Shown here: positions 1 through 9,006 of the stretch, in pieces
How positions within the stretch are numbered: position 1 is the stretch's first letter
Layout of the letters: each line of letters opens with the position of its first letter
Virus record (IMG/VR): IMGVR_UViG_3300031851_000059
Location: 1 to 39,718 of that record
Strand: one strand, 5' to 3'
Origin: a virus
Length of the DNA stretch: 39,718 nt
The notes under the pieces: generated by a model
The model's input: the letters and a program-made list of their open reading frames with translations, nothing else
Databases searched by the model: none
Told to the model about the DNA's origin: nothing
Program-made: the position numbers and the translations under genes

Positions 1-259
1 CAGCGTCAATTGCGGTGTTCCGTCCAACGCCAACACCCACATCGTGCTTGTCGAGATCAATCACATGGCAATGCCGTGCAGTTTGCGGGTACTTCACTGA
101 AAATCGCAATTCCGGACGCCCGTCATCAACGACCACAATCTTGGGATCATCAAAGTGTTTGCGGAGTGACTCGACCAAGCGATGACACGACCACGGCCGA
201 TGGATGGTCTTGATGCAGAAAGTGATGTCGTTCGGTGAAAATGTTTTTTTGTCGCTCAT
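1..259 (-). CDS. Glycosyltransferase, family-2-like, N-terminal fragment cut by window edge
   Basis: Reading leftwards from an ATG at 257-259 there is an open frame of about 86 codons that runs off the window. It contains TFCIKTIHRPWSCHRLVESL, then IVVVDDG and DVGVGVGRNTAID. This pattern (KT.R at the start, a strand ending in VDDG, and DVG...GRN) matches GT-A fold family-2 glycosyltransferases of the GalNAc-transferase-like type that use a nucleotide-sugar donor. Four bases separate it from the stop of the GT25-sulfotransferase gene, so the two are probably co-transcribed. The catalytic C-terminal part lies outside the window, so donor and acceptor cannot be judged. The fold is fairly sure; the substrate is unknown. 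Confidence 0.7.
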   Translation of the reverse strand, partial: MSDKKTFSPNDITFCIKTIHRPWSCHRLVESLRKHFDDPKIVVVDDGRPELRFSVKYPQTARHCHVIDLDKHDVGVGVGRNTAIDA

Positions 260-263
260 GGCA

Positions 264-1736
264 TCACCCGTGCTTTCTGAGTTCAGGATTCACGTGCGCG
301 ATGGCCGACGCGAGTTCGTCTTCCGTCGGTTCGATGTCAAGGAACTCGACCAGTTGGCGAATGACACGTCCTGGCTCAGCGGTCAACTCCGAGAACTCGA
401 TTCGGAAAACGGGAATATCGGGATGTTCTTCGATGAAGCGATCACGATGCTCTGCGAGACTGCGTTGCAAACTTTCGCAGGAATCATCGTCTGCCGCGAA
501 CCACTGACCACGATGCTTGTTGGATCGATCTTGCAAACTTCGGATGGAGGCCTCGATGTCGCGATGGACCGAGATGATCCGTAGTGAATCACCTAAGGCA
601 GAGTGCATGTGTTCGGCAAAGCGGCAGAGATGTGGATACTTGCCGCCCGCAACCGTTTTGTCTCGGTTTGCTTCTGATTTGCGTGAGACGATCCAGGACT
701 TCAATTGTTGAGTTAGTTGTTGATCGCTGATGCCAGGATCCGTTGCTGGGAATCGCATCGCCTTTTCGCAAAGCTGAGCGAGACCAACCGCTTCACCTCC
801 GCCCGTTGCCTCGTAGCCGCCAAGTTGGTTTCCCATGTGGACGCCGAGATGATGCATGACCATCGCCACACATGAGGTACCCGACCGATGCGGGCCAAGC
901 ACCGCGAAGAAGGGTGCGTCCGAGTGGTCGGCATTTCGGGCGTCGTTGAAGAACCGAGTTTGATTCCACTTGCGACCGCAAATGTTCGACTTCGTCGGCA
1001 GTTGTCCCACCATCCAGCGATCGGGCGTGTAGACCGCGATCGATTCTCGTTGCACGTTCTTACCCTGAACCAGTGCCTCGTAACGACGCTGAATGAAGCG
1101 GCCGAGATGGTGGTCAACGTGGTGTTTGTGGTGCCAATCGTTCCACGTCAGGTGTCGATACAAGGCTTTCATGTTGTCACGACCCCGCACCATGAACGCA
1201 TGCGTGCGATTGACGTTGTAAGGTCGATAGACGTGTTCATTCACCTTCTGAGGCGGATGCTTGCCGGCGTACAAGTGCTGTCCACCGAGATACGCCAATC
1301 CCCAGTCGGGAGGCAATTCTTCAACGAACTCTTGCACCTGTTGGGCGAAGTCTTCCGCGAAACCGGCGTCGTCCTCGAAGACGACATACGAATCGATGTG
1401 TTCACTCAGGCACTTTTCCAGAATCAACAGGTGCGAACGGTAACATCCCCACGCTCCATTGCCGGCTCGCCATTGCGGTGGTGTTGCAACGTTTCGTCCA
1501 TCGATCGCCGCAAACCGCTCGGGTTCAGGAAATGGCCATGGGTCGGGCAACTGTTCCAGCCACTCGCGCAGTCGATCTGGTCGGCGATCAAGGTTGATAA
1601 GAAAGCAACGTTCAACGATGGCCCGGCTATTCAGCTTCGTCGTCTGGCTCGGATGGCCCTTCGGGGAACTTCTGTTCGTATTTGCGGATGGCGGTGTTGA
1701 CGAGACCGCGGGCGATCGCGGCGGTGAACCTTCCAT
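264..1736 (-). CDS. Two-domain GT25 glycosyltransferase-sulfotransferase fusion
   Basis: The protein of about 490 aa has two enzyme domains. The N-terminal half carries CFLINLDRRPDR, WGCYRSHLLILE and VVFEDDAGF, the signature of glycosyltransferase family 25 (LPS/collagen type). The C-terminal half starts with FFAVLGPHRSGTS, a sulfotransferase PAPS-binding loop, followed by RIISVHRD, resembling the 3'-phosphate-binding region. Such a fusion could add a sugar and a sulfate to one acceptor. The ATG at 1736 has a fair ribosome site (AAGAGG) but overlaps the upstream gene by about 110 bases; the first ~40 residues are low complexity and the GT domain begins only at residue 44, so the true start may be a non-ATG codon near 1620-1631. 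Its place just after the serine-rich tail gene suggests that it modifies a virion protein, which is inference. Confidence 0.8.
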   Translation of the reverse strand: MEGSPPRSPAVSSTPPSANTNRSSPKGHPSQTTKLNSRAIVERCFLINLDRRPDRLREWLEQLPDPWPFPEPERFAAIDGRNVATPPQWRAGNGAWGCYRSHLLILEKCLSEHIDSYVVFEDDAGFAEDFAQQVQEFVEELPPDWGLAYLGGQHLYAGKHPPQKVNEHVYRPYNVNRTHAFMVRGRDNMKALYRHLTWNDWHHKHHVDHHLGRFIQRRYEALVQGKNVQRESIAVYTPDRWMVGQLPTKSNICGRKWNQTRFFNDARNADHSDAPFFAVLGPHRSGTSCVAMVMHHLGVHMGNQLGGYEATGGGEAVGLAQLCEKAMRFPATDPGISDQQLTQQLKSWIVSRKSEANRDKTVAGGKYPHLCRFAEHMHSALGDSLRIISVHRDIEASIRSLQDRSNKHRGQWFAADDDSCESLQRSLAEHRDRFIEEHPDIPVFRIEFSELTAEPGRVIRQLVEFLDIEPTEDELASAIAHVNPELRKHG

Positions 1737-2178
1737 GTGGCAGACCTCTTAGTTGGGCTTCTTCGAGTAACCAGTCGACAATCGTGTCAATGTTGCGGCG
1801 GCAACCCTGGGCACCCCAGTCGTTCATCGTGTCGACTCGGGTTTCGCAATTGCACGATTCATTTGGCTTGGCGAACCAGGCCAGCATCCGTTTCAATTCA
1901 TTGCCGGGGCCGGGACGAAATCGATCGATCTTGATCGTTTCAGGCTCGACACGTTCCGGCAGATAGTTGCGAAGCAGCGATTCGAGTTCACGTGAGTCTT
2001 GCTTGCGACGCTTCTTGTTGACCAACGCCATGCCGATCGTGACAACGTTGATCGCCCGCGGGTTTTCGTTGGCTTGGCAGGCGTTGCAGGCCGACGGCGT
2101 TGTACGGACTTTGCATCCGGCCATCTGGCCCGCGACTTCGCAGGAGTTGTCGTGATGCAAATGCGGGCAGTGGATCAT
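1627..2178 (-). CDS. Cys-rich hypothetical protein between tail fibre and glycosyltransferase
   Basis: This is a 183-aa protein of unrecognised function. The N-terminal part holds a Cys/His cluster (CPHLHHDNSC, then ACNAC), possibly a metal site. The C-terminal part has GPGNELKRMLAWF followed by CNC, MNDWG and GC..N. I believe similar proteins neighbour glycosyltransferase genes in other planctomycete prophages, but this could not be verified here. The start codon overlaps the stop of the serine-rich tail gene in an ATGA arrangement, so translation is coupled. It may assist the modification enzymes or tail assembly. No enzyme signature is evident. Confidence 0.65.
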   Translation of the reverse strand: MIHCPHLHHDNSCEVAGQMAGCKVRTTPSACNACQANENPRAINVVTIGMALVNKKRRKQDSRELESLLRNYLPERVEPETIKIDRFRPGPGNELKRMLAWFAKPNESCNCETRVDTMNDWGAQGCRRNIDTIVDWLLEEAQLRGLPHGRFTAAIARGLVNTAIRKYEQKFPEGPSEPDDEAE

Positions 2179-4937
2179 GCAGACATCTCCGTGACCTGGC
2201 CGTCAAAAGCACCGGAGCTAGTCGGTGGCTCGCCGGGTTCACCACAGTCGCTGTCGACCAGCTCCCAACCGCAGGACCAAATCCAAGTGCTGCTGCACGG
2301 TTCACTCGATCCACTGCTGTCGTCCGATGGGGGTTCGCTGTCGCTGGTACTTGTTCGCTCGGAACCTTCGCTCGAATCAGAGCGGCTTTCGCTGGGCCGA
2401 TTGGAACTGTCTTCACTACTGTCGCTGGGTCGATTTGATCCGGAGTTGGACGGTTCGCTTTCGGATGGTGGCTGGCTGCCGCTGTACGATGAACCGAGGC
2501 TGGGATCGTCGCTGTGGCTTGGTCGATCGCTTTCGGACGTTGAGTTCGAGTCACTCGTCGAGCGAGATGTGCTGCGAGAGCCTGATGTGCTGCGGGAGTC
2601 GGATCCGCTTTGGGAGTCAGACGTTGACTGGCTTGGGGATCCTGATTGCGATTGGCAGGATGACCCAGAATCGCTTCCGGACCGGGAGTCGCTGATCGAG
2701 TAGGATTCGCTCGCCGATGAAGGCCGCGATATGCTTGACTCGCTTGCTGAATCACTCGTCGAGCCTGAATTCGAACTGCTAATCGACCTCGATGTTGATC
2801 CACTATCCGATTGGCTACCCGAGTGACTTGTCGAATCTGAATCGCTACCGGATTCGGACCGGCTGTAAGAGTAGGACGCGCTGCCAGATGACTCGCGTGA
2901 ATCACTGGTTTCGCTGTCGGATGTGCTGGAGGACGCTGATTGCGAACCACTTTCCGATTCCGAGCCAGAATTGGAACCGCTGGATTGCGAATCACTTAGG
3001 CTGCTCGCCGATGGGCTTCCGGAATCCGATCGCGAATAACTGGGAAGTGAATATGATTCGCTGGTTGATGGGCTGCCCGAGTCACTTTCAGACTGGCTTG
3101 AGTCCGACGCCGATTCGGATGATTCAGAGGTCGATGAGCTTGCACTGGATGGGTGGCTTCGACTAACGGAGCTCTCAGAACCTGAGTCGCTGGATTCGGA
3201 CTGCGACGAGTCACTGGAGTCGGATTTGGAGGAAGATCCAGACGAATCTGAGGTCGACGAGCTTCCTGAACTCGAATCACTGCCGATGCTTGGGAAGCTG
3301 ATGGACCGGCTGGAGTCGCTCTCACTTTGTGATTCGCTGGATTCATATTCGCTGCTGCTTCCTGACGAACCGCTGGAATCACTTGATGAGCCGCTCTCGG
3401 ATGAAGAAGCCGAGCTTGAGCTCGATCCATCTGACGAAAGCGAAAGCGAGCCGGATGAATCGGACGACTGCGAAGACTCAGAACTGTCGCTTGATGAATT
3501 GCTGGACGATGAACTCGATTGACTACTGTCGGACGAGGAACTTGAAACGCTGGATGAGTCACTCTCGGAAGAGCTGCTTGAACTTGATTGACTGGATGAG
3601 CTAGAGGAACCAGACGAAGAATCCGAAGAACTGGAAAGTGACGAACTGCCGGATGAACTTGAACCCGATGAGCTTGAGCTGCTCGATGACGAAGAAGATG
3701 GCGAGCTTGACGATGAGCTTGAAAGTGAACTGTCTGAGCTGGACGACAGGCTGCTCGAACTAGATGAACTGAGACTGATCGACGAGCTGTCGCTGGACGA
3801 ATCGCTGCTTGAAAGACTGCTCGATGACGAATCGCTAGACGAAGATGAAGAACTGCCTGAGGATGAACTGCTGCTGGAGCTGGATGACGAACTACTGGAG
3901 CTAGAGCTACTGCTATCGCAACATCGACAACCAATCGTGAGGTACGCCGAGGTGTCTTCGTGGAAATGGCAAACGATCTGCTGCGTTGCAAGGAGAGCGT
4001 AGTCGCAAACGTTGTAGACCGAGACCTTGACTCCGATTGGTCGCCATTGTGTTCCGTCGAATCGCAGCTCGCGAGCCGTTCCCCATGACTTCGCTTTGAT
4101 GCGCCTGGTCGGCTTGCAAAGTAGAGTCTGCTTGGGCGGATCGAGCACCCAAGATTGGTTGCCATCGAACGTGACAGTGAGGTATTGATCACCGGAACCA
4201 TCAATCGGTCCACGGATTCTTTGCGTCGAATGGTTGCGGGCAACGATCCGGACTTGTTCGCCGTCAATGTCCAGGACCGGTTCAATCTTGCCGGTCGTGT
4301 CGAGACGGAACAGATCGCATTCCGCACTTCCCGTGACCGTCCCTTTGCGAGCGGTGACGCCGCCAACAGGCACTTTGACGAGATAGACGATGTCTTTTGG
4401 ATGGCCGACCCGGACAACAGCCCATTGGACACCGGTTTCGCTTGGGTTCCGTCGCCACAGAATCTGCGCCGAACCTTCGGGTTTGGATTCGAGGACGAAA
4501 CTTGGTGACAGGGCCGCATCGGCATATTCGTGCCAAGTCTCCTTGACGTTGACCAACGCGGCAACGACGCCGTCGAACACGACTCGGCCGACTTTGTCTT
4601 CGGCGATCGGTTCAATCGCAACGCCGACGCGGCCGGTAGATCCGTCTGCTCCCGGCTTACCGACTTTGATCGTTGCGTCGCGTACGAATCGGGCAAGTTC
4701 AACTGGTCCTTCGAGTGGATCGGTGAGCGGAGTGAGAAAACCACCAACACCGCCGATCGGTATCGTTTCGCTGGTTGTGTTATGAACTCGAACCGTTGCT
4801 GCGTTTTGCAGATGGGTTCGCGGGCCGCCTCCGCCGGGCAGTCGGTTCTTATGAAGCGCATCGGCAGCCGCAAGCAGTCGGTTGTACTCGGCGGCCGTGA
4901 TACTGAACTGGTCGCCGGGTCGGACTCTTCGTGTCAT
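2175..4937 (-). CDS. Tail protein with a ~540-residue serine-rich tract
   Basis: The 920-aa product has three parts. Residues 1-340 look globular and end in the Cys pair motif CRCC. Residues about 341-879 are almost entirely Ser with scattered Asp, Glu, Gly, Gln, Thr, Arg, Asn, Pro and Tyr, first as poly-Ser runs and then as S-x-S patterns with more variety. Residues 880-920 return to normal composition with TWIWSCGWELV and further Cys. Serine codons are mixed (TCN and AGY), so the tract is kept at protein level and is not a simple DNA repeat. The gene follows the tape measure and another tail gene, so it is probably a distal tail or fibre component with the tract as stalk or adhesin. Glycosyltransferases follow directly. 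The ATG shares a base with the upstream stop (TGATG). Confidence 0.75.
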   Translation of the reverse strand: MTRRVRPGDQFSITAAEYNRLLAAADALHKNRLPGGGGPRTHLQNAATVRVHNTTSETIPIGGVGGFLTPLTDPLEGPVELARFVRDATIKVGKPGADGSTGRVGVAIEPIAEDKVGRVVFDGVVAALVNVKETWHEYADAALSPSFVLESKPEGSAQILWRRNPSETGVQWAVVRVGHPKDIVYLVKVPVGGVTARKGTVTGSAECDLFRLDTTGKIEPVLDIDGEQVRIVARNHSTQRIRGPIDGSGDQYLTVTFDGNQSWVLDPPKQTLLCKPTRRIKAKSWGTARELRFDGTQWRPIGVKVSVYNVCDYALLATQQIVCHFHEDTSAYLTIGCRCCDSSSSSSSSSSSSSSSSSSSGSSSSSSSDSSSSSLSSSDSSSDSSSISLSSSSSSSLSSSSDSSLSSSSSSSPSSSSSSSSSSSGSSSSGSSSLSSSSDSSSGSSSSSSQSSSSSSSESDSSSVSSSSSDSSQSSSSSSNSSSDSSESSQSSDSSGSLSLSSDGSSSSSASSSESGSSSDSSGSSGSSSEYESSESQSESDSSRSISFPSIGSDSSSGSSSTSDSSGSSSKSDSSDSSQSESSDSGSESSVSRSHPSSASSSTSESSESASDSSQSESDSGSPSTSESYSLPSYSRSDSGSPSASSLSDSQSSGSNSGSESESGSQSASSSTSDSETSDSRESSGSASYSYSRSESGSDSDSTSHSGSQSDSGSTSRSISSSNSGSTSDSASESSISRPSSASESYSISDSRSGSDSGSSCQSQSGSPSQSTSDSQSGSDSRSTSGSRSTSRSTSDSNSTSESDRPSHSDDPSLGSSYSGSQPPSESEPSNSGSNRPSDSSEDSSNRPSESRSDSSEGSERTSTSDSEPPSDDSSGSSEPCSSTWIWSCGWELVDSDCGEPGEPPTSSGAFDGQVTEMSA

Positions 4938-5731
4938 CAGTCGATCCCCAGCGCATTGAAATTACCCTCCGGATAGACTTTCTCGACGTACGCCGCGGCC
5001 GGCCGTCGCAATACACGATCACCGACCACTTCCTCGTCATGCTTGACCCACAGGTAATCCCAGCCGAGTTTGTTGATTCCAGTGATCGCTCCAACAGAAA
5101 GCAGGGGTTGATTCGGACGCGCCGCAAAGTGATAGGTGATGTCGACCCAGTTCTGTTCGTCTTCGCCACCTTCGGCCCCGAGAAACAAAGCTTCACCCGG
5201 CGAGAAGAGAGACCAGTTGGTTGAATTCGTGCGGCCAGTCATCGAAACGACGGCGAGCAAGTATGCAGTCGAAACCCACTCAAACTTTTTGCGAACTGAG
5301 AACTCGAAAGCTGGAACGGTAACATCGACGCCTTCGACACCCGAGTCGCTGACGCCGATTGCTCCCTGATAAACCGGAGCGACTTTGCCAGGTGCTGGGT
5401 AGATGCCACGAGTAGCGAGCGACTGATTGAGGTGGGTCGTTGCTCCGGTGGTGTTGAACGAAACAGGATCGAGTTTTTTCTTGGTGATGTTCGCCGTGAC
5501 GAGGGCGTACTTCTGGTTGATGTGTTCCGCATCGATCCTCAAATTTGGAATCACGTCGGGATCGATCTGCTTGATGTAGCCAAGCAGTGCATTCGCCGCA
5601 GCAGCCGGACTGACCAAGCCGCCGCCATTGTCCGCAACGTAGGACGTGACGTCCGCTGTTTGATTGCCGCGGGTTGCCTTCGGTGACAGCGCGGCAATCT
5701 CAAAGTTGTACCCTCCCGCGACAAAGCCCAT
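4937..5731 (-). CDS. Putative distal tail structural protein
   Basis: This is a 264-aa protein with no signal peptide or membrane segment and no motif that I can name. It lies between the tape measure gene and the serine-rich tail gene and overlaps both by one base (TAATG upstream, TGATG downstream). Siphovirus genomes normally encode distal tail or baseplate-hub proteins here, so a structural tail role is the best guess. Its composition (many Val, Ala, Gly and Asn, and few Cys) suits a beta-rich virion protein. An exact role such as distal tail protein or hub is not supported by visible motifs. Confidence 0.6.
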   Translation of the reverse strand: MGFVAGGYNFEIAALSPKATRGNQTADVTSYVADNGGGLVSPAAAANALLGYIKQIDPDVIPNLRIDAEHINQKYALVTANITKKKLDPVSFNTTGATTHLNQSLATRGIYPAPGKVAPVYQGAIGVSDSGVEGVDVTVPAFEFSVRKKFEWVSTAYLLAVVSMTGRTNSTNWSLFSPGEALFLGAEGGEDEQNWVDITYHFAARPNQPLLSVGAITGINKLGWDYLWVKHDEEVVGDRVLRRPAAAYVEKVYPEGNFNALGID

Positions 5732-8265
5732 TAGCCAAACACCAAGCCTCCATCCCGAGCGCGATCGACAAGCTTTTTCGTGTTCTCAGCAGTCTCCGTG
5801 ATCGCACGTTGAACACTCTCGCTGAGGCCTGAGCTTTCCGAGGCAACTGTACGCTCAACCTGCTGTTCGCCCGATGAAAGAGATTCGTCGAAAGCAGTCA
5901 GTTGATCGTTGACGTGGGCAAGTGACTGATTGATCGCATCGGTGTCGACAACGGGGACGTCAGCCATCGCGGGCATTTCTGGGGCCGCTTTGGCGATTCC
6001 CTTCTCGTTGGCCGCCTCGGGCTTGTTGGCTTTCAGTGCCGAAACATCCTTGCCAAACCCCATTCCCGCGGAATCGAAGCTGGCGGTCACGCTCTCGGTG
6101 TCTGAACCGAAGCCGTTGATCGCATCCGCCGAATCTCGGTCGAGGCCCAGTTGCAGGTCCTTTGCATCGGGGGCCTGCAATTCCGGTGCGTCTAATTTCG
6201 GCATCTCGACGTCGAGCTTGCCGGGGTCCGGCAGTTGCGGCTGCTCAGAGGGTCTGTCGTTCGAGTCGCCTGCTTCGTTTGCAGCTCCGACCGCCGAATC
6301 GAGTTCCGCTTGCGCGTGATCGATTCGCAGCCGTCCTGCGTCGTCGACGCCTCCTCCCTGCAAGTTTGCGTTGATCCCTTCGCGCATCGCGCGTCGTTTG
6401 CGTGCGGCCGATTCCCGTTTCTGCATTCGCTCGCCGATCGCTTGATTGCGGGCCTGTTCATCGGCACGATTCGCAGCTTGCGTTTCCTCGTCGATCTTCC
6501 GCATCTCGACTTCGACGTCGATATCCGAGATTAGACTCTTCAGCTTGATCCAGGCTTTACGAATGAAGCCGGTCGCGTCGTTCCATCTTTGTTTGAGATA
6601 CGTAGAGAACACGGACCAACCATCGGCCAAGTATCCGATGGTCTCATCCCATGCGTTAGCGATGTACTCCAAGCTGATGACCAAGCCGCGTGCGATCGTC
6701 AGCGTCAACGATCGCCAAGCACCTTTCAGATGCTCGATGCCGCGTGTCCACTGGAGGTTGAGATAGGCCCAAAGCACTCGGGACGAGGCAGTGATGTCGC
6801 CGGCGGACAAGGCATTCGCGATCGCACCGAACGCAGCCAGCGTGTCTTTCTTCAGGATTTGAAAAACCGATCCAAGATATTCGACAGCTTTTGCTGCGAT
6901 ACCGCTGGCGTAGAGGAAGTAAGCGCCGAGCGCGGCGACGGCTACCACCACCAGACCAATCGGCGAGAAGAGTGCGGCGATGGCACCTCCAATGAATCCG
7001 ATTACCGTGCCCAGAACCGAAAACACGCTGGCCAACCCGCCGATTGCGAAACTCGCAATTCCAGCGAATGTGCCGACCGCAAACAACGCTGCTCCGATGC
7101 CGACGATTGCCGCAACGGCGACTGCAGCGATTTGAACAGCGCGACGGTTGTTGCCAATCCATTCTGTCAAAGTGGACGCCGCTCGCGAGGATGCTTGGAC
7201 CATCTTCGTGATGGGACCATTGAGAGATTCGCCGATTGCGATGGCCACTCCTTCAATCGAGCTCTTCAGTATCCGAAACGCCCCTCCGATTCCGGAGTCC
7301 ATTTCTTTCGCGGTCCTGTCTGCGACGCCGCCTGCGTTTCGCAACTCGGCCAATAGTGCTCGCGTATCTGAAACCGATTTTCCAATGGCGGATGCAGACG
7401 TGATGCCGAGCATTCCGAACACTTCGTTAAACTTCGCTGCCTTCTCCGCGGAGCCCAGATTCTTCGTTGCGTCGGCAACCTCGCCCAGAATATCGACCAA
7501 CGGTCGAGCGTTGCCGGCGGCGTCCATCGTGGCGACACCGAACACTTTTTGAAACTTCTCGGACTCCGCTGCGCTGAGTGTCAACAATCGCTTCAGAGCA
7601 TTACCTGCCGAGCTGCCTTGGATGCCGATGTTCCCGAGCGTGCCCAGAATCGCAAGCGTCTCTTCGAGACTCATGTTGGCATCGGCAGCGACAGGACCGG
7701 CGTAGGAGAGTGCTTCGCCGAGTGATTCCACGCTATTGAAGCTCTTGTTGGCAGCCGCAGTCAAACCATCGGCAACTCGGGAGGCATCCGTCGCTTCCAT
7801 CCCGAACTGCCGAATCGCTGCAGCAAAGATGCCCGAGGCAACCGTAGCGTCGGTTCCGGTGGCTCGAGCCAGATTCATCACGCTGCCCGTCATGTCCTCG
7901 ATCTGTTTTGGATTGAAGCCAGCACGCCCCAATTCCGTCATCAACGAAGCGACCTCAGTGGCTGAGAAACTGGTGGTTGCTCCGAGTTGCTTTGCTTTGT
8001 CACGCAGCACTTCAAATTCGGCAGCCGTTGCACCGGTGATTGCCTTGACGCCACGCATCGCGTCATCAAAAGAAGAGAACACCGCAAGGCTACCGGCCAA
8101 TGGTGCGGCCGCCGCCGTGCCAATGCTCATCAAGCGAGTGCCGATGAGCCGCGTTGATGCCCCGAAACGTTCTAGGCGTTTCTTAGCAGCTTCCAGACCT
8201 TTGAGGAACTTCGAGTTCCGCGTTGTCAGTTCGACGTAGGCGGCGCCTGCTTTGACCTGCGACAT
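5731..8265 (-). CDS. Phage tail tape measure protein, TP901-like
   Basis: The 844-aa protein is long and Ala-rich. The N-terminal part (roughly residues 60-350) has the FDDAMRGVKAITGATAAEFE and ASLMTELGRAGFNPKQI type blocks of TP901-family tape measure proteins. A strongly hydrophobic stretch at about residues 375-455 gives several membrane-spanning segments, as expected for the part that enters the host membrane during DNA ejection. The remainder is charged and coil-prone, with a proline-rich linker near 650. Tape measure length sets tail length, so the tail should be of moderate length. The gene lies directly after the tail assembly chaperone pair, the standard siphovirus order. Confidence 0.9.
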   Translation of the reverse strand: MSQVKAGAAYVELTTRNSKFLKGLEAAKKRLERFGASTRLIGTRLMSIGTAAAAPLAGSLAVFSSFDDAMRGVKAITGATAAEFEVLRDKAKQLGATTSFSATEVASLMTELGRAGFNPKQIEDMTGSVMNLARATGTDATVASGIFAAAIRQFGMEATDASRVADGLTAAANKSFNSVESLGEALSYAGPVAADANMSLEETLAILGTLGNIGIQGSSAGNALKRLLTLSAAESEKFQKVFGVATMDAAGNARPLVDILGEVADATKNLGSAEKAAKFNEVFGMLGITSASAIGKSVSDTRALLAELRNAGGVADRTAKEMDSGIGGAFRILKSSIEGVAIAIGESLNGPITKMVQASSRAASTLTEWIGNNRRAVQIAAVAVAAIVGIGAALFAVGTFAGIASFAIGGLASVFSVLGTVIGFIGGAIAALFSPIGLVVVAVAALGAYFLYASGIAAKAVEYLGSVFQILKKDTLAAFGAIANALSAGDITASSRVLWAYLNLQWTRGIEHLKGAWRSLTLTIARGLVISLEYIANAWDETIGYLADGWSVFSTYLKQRWNDATGFIRKAWIKLKSLISDIDVEVEMRKIDEETQAANRADEQARNQAIGERMQKRESAARKRRAMREGINANLQGGGVDDAGRLRIDHAQAELDSAVGAANEAGDSNDRPSEQPQLPDPGKLDVEMPKLDAPELQAPDAKDLQLGLDRDSADAINGFGSDTESVTASFDSAGMGFGKDVSALKANKPEAANEKGIAKAAPEMPAMADVPVVDTDAINQSLAHVNDQLTAFDESLSSGEQQVERTVASESSGLSESVQRAITETAENTKKLVDRARDGGLVFG

Positions 8266-8274
8266 GAAGCACCG

Positions 8275-8591
8275 TCACGACTTCGGAGAGAACTGAACGC
8301 CAAGAATGCCAGAGAGTTGCTGAACCGACGTTGGGATCGCGGGCTGTTTAGCGATGATGAGGGGATTGAATTCGGCTGGGCGATAAGGCTTCCGGCGTCG
8401 TTTGCGATCGCGATTCACTTCGGCCAGCAATGCCATGTGACTGCTCGCGATGCTCCAATCGTGTTCGCGACGAGCTTCCGCCATCACGACGAGGTGTCGG
8501 AGCGTTAATGGTCCTGGGTCGACGCCGAGGATGCCGGCGAGTCGGAGGACGAGGCGCTCAAGGCGGAGCCCTGCAGATTCTTTTCCAGATC
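8275..8591 (-). CDS. Tail assembly chaperone, -1 frameshift extension (T part)
   Basis: This open frame has no good start of its own at the upstream end and lies in the -1 frame relative to the chaperone at 8505-9005. Read through the overlap it gives LRLERLVLRLAGILGVDPGP, then TLRHLVVMAEARREHDW and RRKPYRPAEFNPL, ending just before the tape measure gene. This is the usual look of the extension made by programmed frameshifting in lambda G-GT-type chaperones. A separate start at an ATG (8487) is possible, but it would cut off the conserved LAGILGVDPGPLTLR block. The coordinates give the part from just upstream of the proposed slip site to the stop. Confidence 0.7.
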
Positions 8592-9005
8592 CTGAACGAC
8601 TCGATCGACTAGATGCGGATCGTCCAGATGTTTCTCCACCGCTGCCAATCCCCGAGCTTCGATCTGACGTTGTTTCTCCGCCGCCTTTTCCATCAGGCGG
8701 CGTTTCTGCTCCGGGAGATACGCCACGATCGCTTCAATAAGTGCGTTGGTCGCCTCCGCGATCGAATCGCCAGCCAAGCCTTCGCCGAACTGTTCATCGG
8801 TGACGTCCTCTTTGTCCGCTTGTGGTTTGCAAACCGCGTAGAGAACATCGCCGAGCAAGAGTGGATCGCTGGCCAGCCTCGCTACCAACTCGCCATCCAG
8901 GGCATCCATCAGTGAGACACCCGTGATGGTTTTCACTCGACGCAGGGCGGTGTTGTCGAGGTCAACAACCCAAACGCGTCCTTTCCGATCAACGAATTTC
9001 TGCAT
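8505..9005 (-). CDS. Tail assembly chaperone (G part)
   Basis: This 166-aa protein follows the tail tube gene by one base and precedes the tape measure gene, the fixed position of tail assembly chaperones. It is acidic with a charged helical C-terminus (PEQKRRLMEKAAEKQRQIEA) and ends in a low-complexity Ser/Ala tail (SALSASSSDSPASSASTQDH). That tail overlaps the coding part of the -1 frame and is probably the by-product of overlap constraints. The ATG at 9005 was chosen because GGAGG lies upstream and the preceding codons overlap the tail tube gene. Chaperones bind the tape measure and recruit tail tube subunits. Confidence 0.75.
   Translation of the reverse strand: MQKFVDRKGRVWVVDLDNTALRRVKTITGVSLMDALDGELVARLASDPLLLGDVLYAVCKPQADKEDVTDEQFGEGLAGDSIAEATNALIEAIVAYLPEQKRRLMEKAAEKQRQIEARGLAAVEKHLDDPHLVDRVVQDLEKNLQGSALSASSSDSPASSASTQDH
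8580..8586 (-). promoter_or_regulatory. Candidate -1 ribosomal frameshift site GGAAAAG
   Basis: On the minus strand the zero frame reads CTG GAA AAG AAT, and the -1 frame from here runs open to the stop at 8275. The heptamer G GAA AAG resembles the lambda slippery site G GGA AAG, but the P-site codon re-pairs less well (GAA to GGA). The slip could also occur elsewhere in the roughly 80-base overlap, so this exact site is tentative. Confidence 0.45.
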
Positions 9006-9006
9006 C

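Noticed and set aside
888-1700. A 270-codon plus-strand frame opposite the GT25-sulfotransferase gene
   Set aside because: Antisense shadow without motifs; the minus strand encodes two recognisable enzyme domains.
2290-3920. Serine tract considered as a CRISPR array or DNA tandem repeat
   Set aside because: No regular repeat unit or spacers at DNA level; serine codons are mixed, so it is a coding tract.
1988-4873. Long open frames in other frames across the serine-rich tract
   Set aside because: They arise from the repetitive codon pattern; only the 920-aa frame joins a normal N-terminal domain and fits the overlaps with neighbours.
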